Of a DNA stretch of 8,371 nucleotides, positions 5,845-8,371 are shown piece after piece. The position numbers and the translations under genes are program-made. This DNA is from an uncultured Dehalococcoidia bacterium. GTDB taxonomy: Bacteria > Chloroflexota > Dehalococcoidia > Tepidiformales > Tepidiformaceae. The notes below the pieces were generated by a model. It worked only from the letters and a program-made list of their open reading frames with translations. It was not told where the DNA came from and made no database searches. How positions within the stretch are numbered: the first letter of the stretch is position 1; every line of letters starts with the position of its first letter. The DNA is taken from NCBI GenBank assembly GCA_937954195.1, contig CALFYR010000680.1, positions 1-8,371 on the forward strand. Direction: 5' to 3'.

Positions 5845-6192
5845 CTACGCCCGGGCAGTAATCACACAGCCCTCGCCCGGCGCGCCCGCCGGGATAGCCC
5901 GCAGGCGAAGCGAGAGCGGTTCACCATCGGTGCGGTCCGCGTGGAGTTCGATGGGCTTCGGAAACGCGCCGCTGCCCGCCGCATCGATCACTTCCGCGAG
6001 CAAGCAGGCCGCGTGGGGCGCGAGGTTCGCGATCGGTTTGCGAAGGATCTCTTCCGGGGCATACCCGAAGAGCGTTCGTGCCGAGGCACTCCAGTACGAA
6101 ATGTTCCCGGCAGCGGAGACAGCGATGACCGCGATGCCGTTTTCGTTGCAGACAGTAGTAAGGACCTCGACCAGGGATTCGAGTTCGACCAT
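5845..6192 (-). CDS. Stand-alone PAS-domain protein
   Basis: A 115-residue protein that is almost entirely one PAS fold. The marks are GIAVIAVSAAGNISYWSASA (19-38), then LFGYAPEEILRKPI (41-54), the usual GY-x-x-EE-I-x-x-x-x-I pattern after the first strands. The end (LSLRLRAIPAG...GCVITA, 93-113) supplies the closing beta strands. There is no kinase, GGDEF, HTH or membrane part, so it could only sense a ligand or redox state and signal through a partner. PAS sensors often bind haem, flavin or small molecules; no cofactor residue is evident. AAGGTGG (6211-6205) lies 12 bases before the ATG, a somewhat long spacing. It is divergent from the MarR gene and converges on the UspA gene. Confidence 0.75.
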   Translation of the reverse strand: MVELESLVEVLTTVCNENGIAVIAVSAAGNISYWSASARTLFGYAPEEILRKPIANLAPHAACLLAEVIDAAGSGAFPKPIELHADRTDGEPLSLRLRAIPAGAPGEGCVITARA

Positions 6193-6276
6193 TCGGGCGC
6201 GTGGCCACCTTAGGATGGGATGAATTAATTTTTGTTTATTGATTCACATACGACCCATGAGGGTTCTCCCGAAGGT

Positions 6277-6288
6277 TTCGTTAACGAA
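6277..6288. promoter_or_regulatory. Perfect 12-bp palindrome upstream of the MarR gene
   Basis: TTCGTTAACGAA is a perfect inverted repeat 25 bases before the MarR ATG. It overlaps the place where a -35 box would sit relative to the TAGGAT -10. A second, looser pair, TAACG (6282-6286) and CGTTA (6297-6301), reaches into the -10. MarR dimers bind short palindromes and often repress their own gene, so this is a likely autoregulatory operator. Confidence 0.45.
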
Positions 6289-6299
6289 GGGCCAACCGT

Positions 6300-6305
6300 T
6301 AGGAT
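6300..6305 (+). promoter_or_regulatory. Candidate -10 box of the MarR gene
   Basis: GTTAGGAT closely resembles GTTAGAAT in front of the CoA-transferase. TAGGAT ends nine bases before the ATG at 6314, predicting a transcript start at 6312-6314 and thus a leaderless message. The AGGA inside it could instead be read as a ribosome site with a nine-base spacer; the two readings exclude each other. Confidence 0.35.
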
Positions 6306-6313
6306 TCGCGGCA

Positions 6314-6868
6314 ATGGGGCACGAAGAATTTCCAATGTTGGGCGTCGAGGCTCGCGCCCGCGACTGGATGGTCTCGCGCGGGCTGGATCCGGTGTGGTTC
6401 CAGGCCGCCTACAACACCATCTCCGCCGGACAGGTGATGTACAGCTCGCTCGGCGACGCGATGGCCAAGTACGGGTTCACGTATGAGGCGTGGCGAATCC
6501 TCTGGCTCCTGGACCTGGTGAAGCGCAGCGAGCCGCGCCGGATTGCGCAATCGTTGTGGTTGAGCCGCCCCGCGGTCATCGCCGCCCTCAATCGCCTCGA
6601 AGCTGAGGGCCTCGTGACCCGCACACGCGCCGCGAACGACCGCAGGCTCGTGCTGGTGGAACTGACCGAGCGCGGCCGCGAGCGCCTCGAAGAAGCGGTG
6701 CCCGCCTACCTCGATACCGTGCGCCGGGTGATGGAGCCCATGGAAGAAGACGAAGTGGCCGAGCTGTCACGCCTCACGCGCAAGTTCTGGATCCTGAATT
6801 ACGAAGGCACCCGGAAGTCGGCCGGGGCGCCGCCCCGGGTCGGGCCCGCCGAGAGCAAAGACGGCTGA
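6314..6868 (+). CDS. MarR-family transcriptional regulator
   Basis: A 184-residue winged-helix regulator. The DNA-binding core is YGFTYEAWRILWLLDLVKRS (53-72), the helix-turn-helix RRIAQSLWLSRPAVIAALNRL (75-95) and the wing EGLVTRTRAANDRRLVLVELTERG (98-121); NDRR is typical of the MarR wing. The flanking helices (about 15-52 and 122-163) would form the dimer interface. MarR proteins bind palindromes and release them on binding small acids, phenolics or acyl-CoA compounds. The palindrome upstream of its own start and another before the next gene suggest it controls itself and the CoA-transferase 100 bases downstream. I chose the ATG at 6314; in-frame starts at 6239 (TTG) and 6257 lack a ribosome site and would add a tail unlike the family, and the ATG at 6335 is possible. 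The C-terminal 20 residues (SAGAPPRVGPAESKDG) look disordered. Confidence 0.85.
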   Translation: MGHEEFPMLGVEARARDWMVSRGLDPVWFQAAYNTISAGQVMYSSLGDAMAKYGFTYEAWRILWLLDLVKRSEPRRIAQSLWLSRPAVIAALNRLEAEGLVTRTRAANDRRLVLVELTERGRERLEEAVPAYLDTVRRVMEPMEEDEVAELSRLTRKFWILNYEGTRKSAGAPPRVGPAESKDG

Positions 6869-6896
6869 ACGGCCAGCCAATCGGCAGATATGGTAT

Positions 6897-6911
6897 TTCA
6901 CGCAACGTGAA
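6897..6911. promoter_or_regulatory. Palindromic operator candidate before the CoA-transferase gene
   Basis: TTCACG and CGTGAA form a perfect 6-bp inverted repeat around CAA. It lies directly upstream of the expected -35 position (6912-6917) for the TAGAAT box and between the MarR stop and the CoA-transferase start. It shares TTC...GAA ends and an AACG core with the MarR palindrome, though the spacing differs, so binding by the same regulator is plausible but unproved. Confidence 0.45.
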
Positions 6912-6934
6912 CTGGCGTAGCCTTCCGCGCACGT

Positions 6935-6940
6935 TAGAAT
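6935..6940 (+). promoter_or_regulatory. -10 box of the CoA-transferase gene
   Basis: TAGAAT matches the -10 consensus at 5 of 6 positions and predicts a start near 6947. This leaves a 22-base leader with the strong ribosome site GGAGGGG (6951-6957) 11 bases before the ATG at 6969. No good -35 is visible, which is consistent with activation or with the general lack of -35 boxes in this window. Confidence 0.45.
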
Positions 6941-6968
6941 TTGGCGCCTCGGAGGGGTACGGAACCAC

Positions 6969-8243
6969 ATGACTTCAGGTCCACTTCAGGGCGTCAAAGT
7001 CCTCGAATTCACGCAAATCATCGCCGGGCCGTTTTGCGGCATGCACCTGGCGGATATGGGAGCGGACGTCACGAAGTTCGAACCAATTGAGGGCGAACCG
7101 TGGCGCATCTTCGTTGAACTCGTGCCGAAGGAATCGCGCACCTTCGCCAGCCTCAACCGCGGCAAGCGCGGCGTCGCCATGGATATGACCAAACCGGAGG
7201 CGCAGGCCGTCATCCACGAACTGGTCAAGGAAGCCGACGTCGTCCTCATCAACTACCGCCCGGGCGTGGCGGAGACGCTCAAGATCGACTACCAGACCCT
7301 GAGTGCGATCAACCCCAAGATCATCTACTGCGAAAACACCGCCTACGGCCGCAACGGACCGCTCGCGAAGCGCGGCGGGTACGATCTGGTGGTGCAGGCG
7401 ATGACGGGCCTGGTCGCCGGCGAAGCGAAGATGCAGGGCGACGTCCCGACCTACGTCTACCCCGCTATCGCCGACTATTCGACCGGCATCCAGATGACCA
7501 ACAGCATCTGCGCGGCCCTCTACTACCGCGAAAAGACCGGCAAGGGCCAGAAGATCGACTGCACGCTGATGGGTACCGCGCTCGCGATGCAAACGAGCCA
7601 GTTCACCTGGTTCGATGCGTTCGACAACGAAATCATCCCGCCCATGATCGAAGAGCTGAAGCAGGCGCGGGCCGAGATGAAGTCCTTCGAAGAGCAGGTG
7701 GCCGTCCAGCGGAAGTACCGGCCCGCGGCCGCGGGCAACATCTACTACCGCATCTATCAGACGAAGGATGGGTTCATCGCCGTCGGTGCGCTCAGCGCCT
7801 CGCTGCGCACGAAGGTGTTGGCCGCCACGGGCCTGAAAGACCCGCGCCAGCGCCCGGACGGATCGTTCGAGCTCATGCCACCCGGCTGGGAAACGCTCGG
7901 CCCGGCCTTGGTCGCCGAAGCCGAGGCACTGTTCCGCACGAAAACGACCGAAGAATGGGGCGACCTGTTCGAAAAGCACGGCGTGCCCGCGGGCCCACTA
8001 CACTTCATCGAAGAGCTGTTCGGCCACCCGCAAACGCTTGCGAACGGCCTTCAGGTGGAGATCGATCACCCGTTGCTCGGGCCGCTCAAGATGGTTGGGC
8101 CGCCATTCCAGATGTCCGAGAGCAAGCTGGCGCCCCAGGGCCCGAGCCCGATGCTCGGCGAGCACACCGACGACGTGCTCCAGGAAGCGGGGCTCACCGG
8201 CGAACAGATCGAGAAGCTGCGCGCCGGCGGAGTAATCCGCTAG
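6969..8243 (+). CDS. Family III CoA-transferase (CaiB/BaiF type)
   Basis: A 424-residue family III CoA-transferase, which moves CoA between carboxylic acids through a covalent aspartyl-CoA intermediate in the cytoplasm. Family marks are GVKVLEFTQIIAGPFCGMHLADMGADVTKFE (about 8-38), SLNRGKRGVAMDM (61-73), INYRPGVAE (94-102), YDLVVQAMTGL (138-148), and a catalytic Asp in YPAIADYSTG. By my count this is D169, the same number as in formyl-CoA transferase. The C-terminal part has EEWGDLFEKHGVPAGPL and a final LG-H-T-D-x-VL motif (LGEHTDDVL). Length is typical. Donor and acceptor cannot be read from sequence; relatives use succinyl-, formyl-, carnitinyl- or aromatic acyl-CoA. It lies 100 bases after the MarR gene with its own promoter, and a 13-base gap joins it to the next gene, suggesting co-transcription. 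Confidence 0.93.
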   Translation: MTSGPLQGVKVLEFTQIIAGPFCGMHLADMGADVTKFEPIEGEPWRIFVELVPKESRTFASLNRGKRGVAMDMTKPEAQAVIHELVKEADVVLINYRPGVAETLKIDYQTLSAINPKIIYCENTAYGRNGPLAKRGGYDLVVQAMTGLVAGEAKMQGDVPTYVYPAIADYSTGIQMTNSICAALYYREKTGKGQKIDCTLMGTALAMQTSQFTWFDAFDNEIIPPMIEELKQARAEMKSFEEQVAVQRKYRPAAAGNIYYRIYQTKDGFIAVGALSASLRTKVLAATGLKDPRQRPDGSFELMPPGWETLGPALVAEAEALFRTKTTEEWGDLFEKHGVPAGPLHFIEELFGHPQTLANGLQVEIDHPLLGPLKMVGPPFQMSESKLAPQGPSPMLGEHTDDVLQEAGLTGEQIEKLRAGGVIR

Positions 8244-8256
8244 AGTCCACGGCGGC

Positions 8257-8371
8257 ATGCGCATCGGCATCTTCGACCACTTTGGGTGGGCGATTGCGGT
8301 GACCGTCTCGGATGAATACGAGGTGGTGGACCGGCGCCGGGTCGAACTCGTCGAGCCGGGAATCACACCTG
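8257..8371 (+). CDS. Unrecognised protein, N-terminal part (runs off right edge)
   Basis: An ATG 13 bases after the CoA-transferase stop opens a frame that stays open to the right edge, 38 complete residues. It begins MRIGIFDHFGWAIAVTVSDE and goes on with EVVDRRRVELVEPGI. The opening beta-type strands and the D-R-R-R-V-E-L segment recall a small uncharacterised protein family I cannot name with confidence. Only a weak GGCGG precedes the start. No signal or membrane segment is visible. The tight spacing suggests it is co-transcribed with the CoA-transferase. Codon use (G or C at third positions) matches its neighbours, which supports a real gene. Confidence 0.6.
   Translation, partial: MRIGIFDHFGWAIAVTVSDEYEVVDRRRVELVEPGITP

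Noticed and set aside
6239..6313. N-terminal extension of the MarR protein from TTG 6239 or ATG 6257
   Set aside because: No ribosome site precedes either start, and the region contains the palindrome and the -10 box expected of a promoter.
6975..7979. Long open frame on the minus strand opposite the CoA-transferase
   Set aside because: Composition (many D, R, H, G, V without motifs) is that of an antisense shadow, and the plus-strand CoA-transferase is unmistakable.

Overview
The window is a GC-rich (about two-thirds G+C by eye), gene-dense bacterial chromosome segment with normal coding density. No tRNA, rRNA, transposase, integrase or CRISPR array is visible. The content (Calx-beta surface protein, tandem UspA protein, family III CoA-transferase, crotonase, biotin-dependent carboxyltransferase, MarR regulator) fits a free-living aerobic or facultative heterotroph with a large acyl-CoA metabolism. 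Several starts look leaderless, with a TAnnnT -10 box about 7 bases upstream of the start. This is common in Actinomycetota, Deinococcota and Chloroflexota. I lean weakly toward a Chloroflexota (Dehalococcoidia-like) organism, but the sequence alone does not settle it.

Layout. Bases 1-4432 read leftward. The 5' part of an exported Calx-beta protein runs off the left edge (1-341). A 335-bp non-coding stretch follows and ends in a five-unit heptad repeat that touches the stop codon of an acyl-CoA carboxylase carboxyltransferase (677-2239). Next come an AAA ATPase with a C-terminal winged helix (2346-3536), an AT-rich promoter region of nested repeats (3537-3628), and a divergent crotonase (3629-4432). 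Bases 4483-4489 hold a symmetric -10 box that could fire both ways, leftward into the crotonase and rightward into a small tyrosine/dual-specificity phosphatase (4498-4923). A tandem UspA protein follows on the same strand (5008-5841). It converges, with only three bases between stop codons, on a stand-alone PAS-domain protein (5845-6192, minus). A divergent AT-rich spacer then leads to a MarR-type regulator (6314-6868), a family III CoA-transferase (6969-8243) and the start of an unrecognised protein (8257 to the right edge).

How the genes may work together. Three enzymes handle CoA thioesters: the CoA-transferase activates an acid by moving CoA, the crotonase acts on an acyl-CoA, and the carboxyltransferase carboxylates one. 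They are not in one operon, and a shared pathway is inference. The MarR gene sits directly upstream of the CoA-transferase and both have palindromes at their promoters, so local control of acid catabolism by MarR is the simplest reading. The phosphatase, UspA and PAS proteins look like a signalling and stress group.

The most unusual item is the ATPase with its promoter. The predicted transcript begins exactly at the ATG, and the upstream 74 bp carry several TTAGC-type motifs bounded by a 13-bp inverted repeat. This suggests an autoregulated DNA-binding ATPase inserted among metabolic genes. No clearly new multi-gene system was found.
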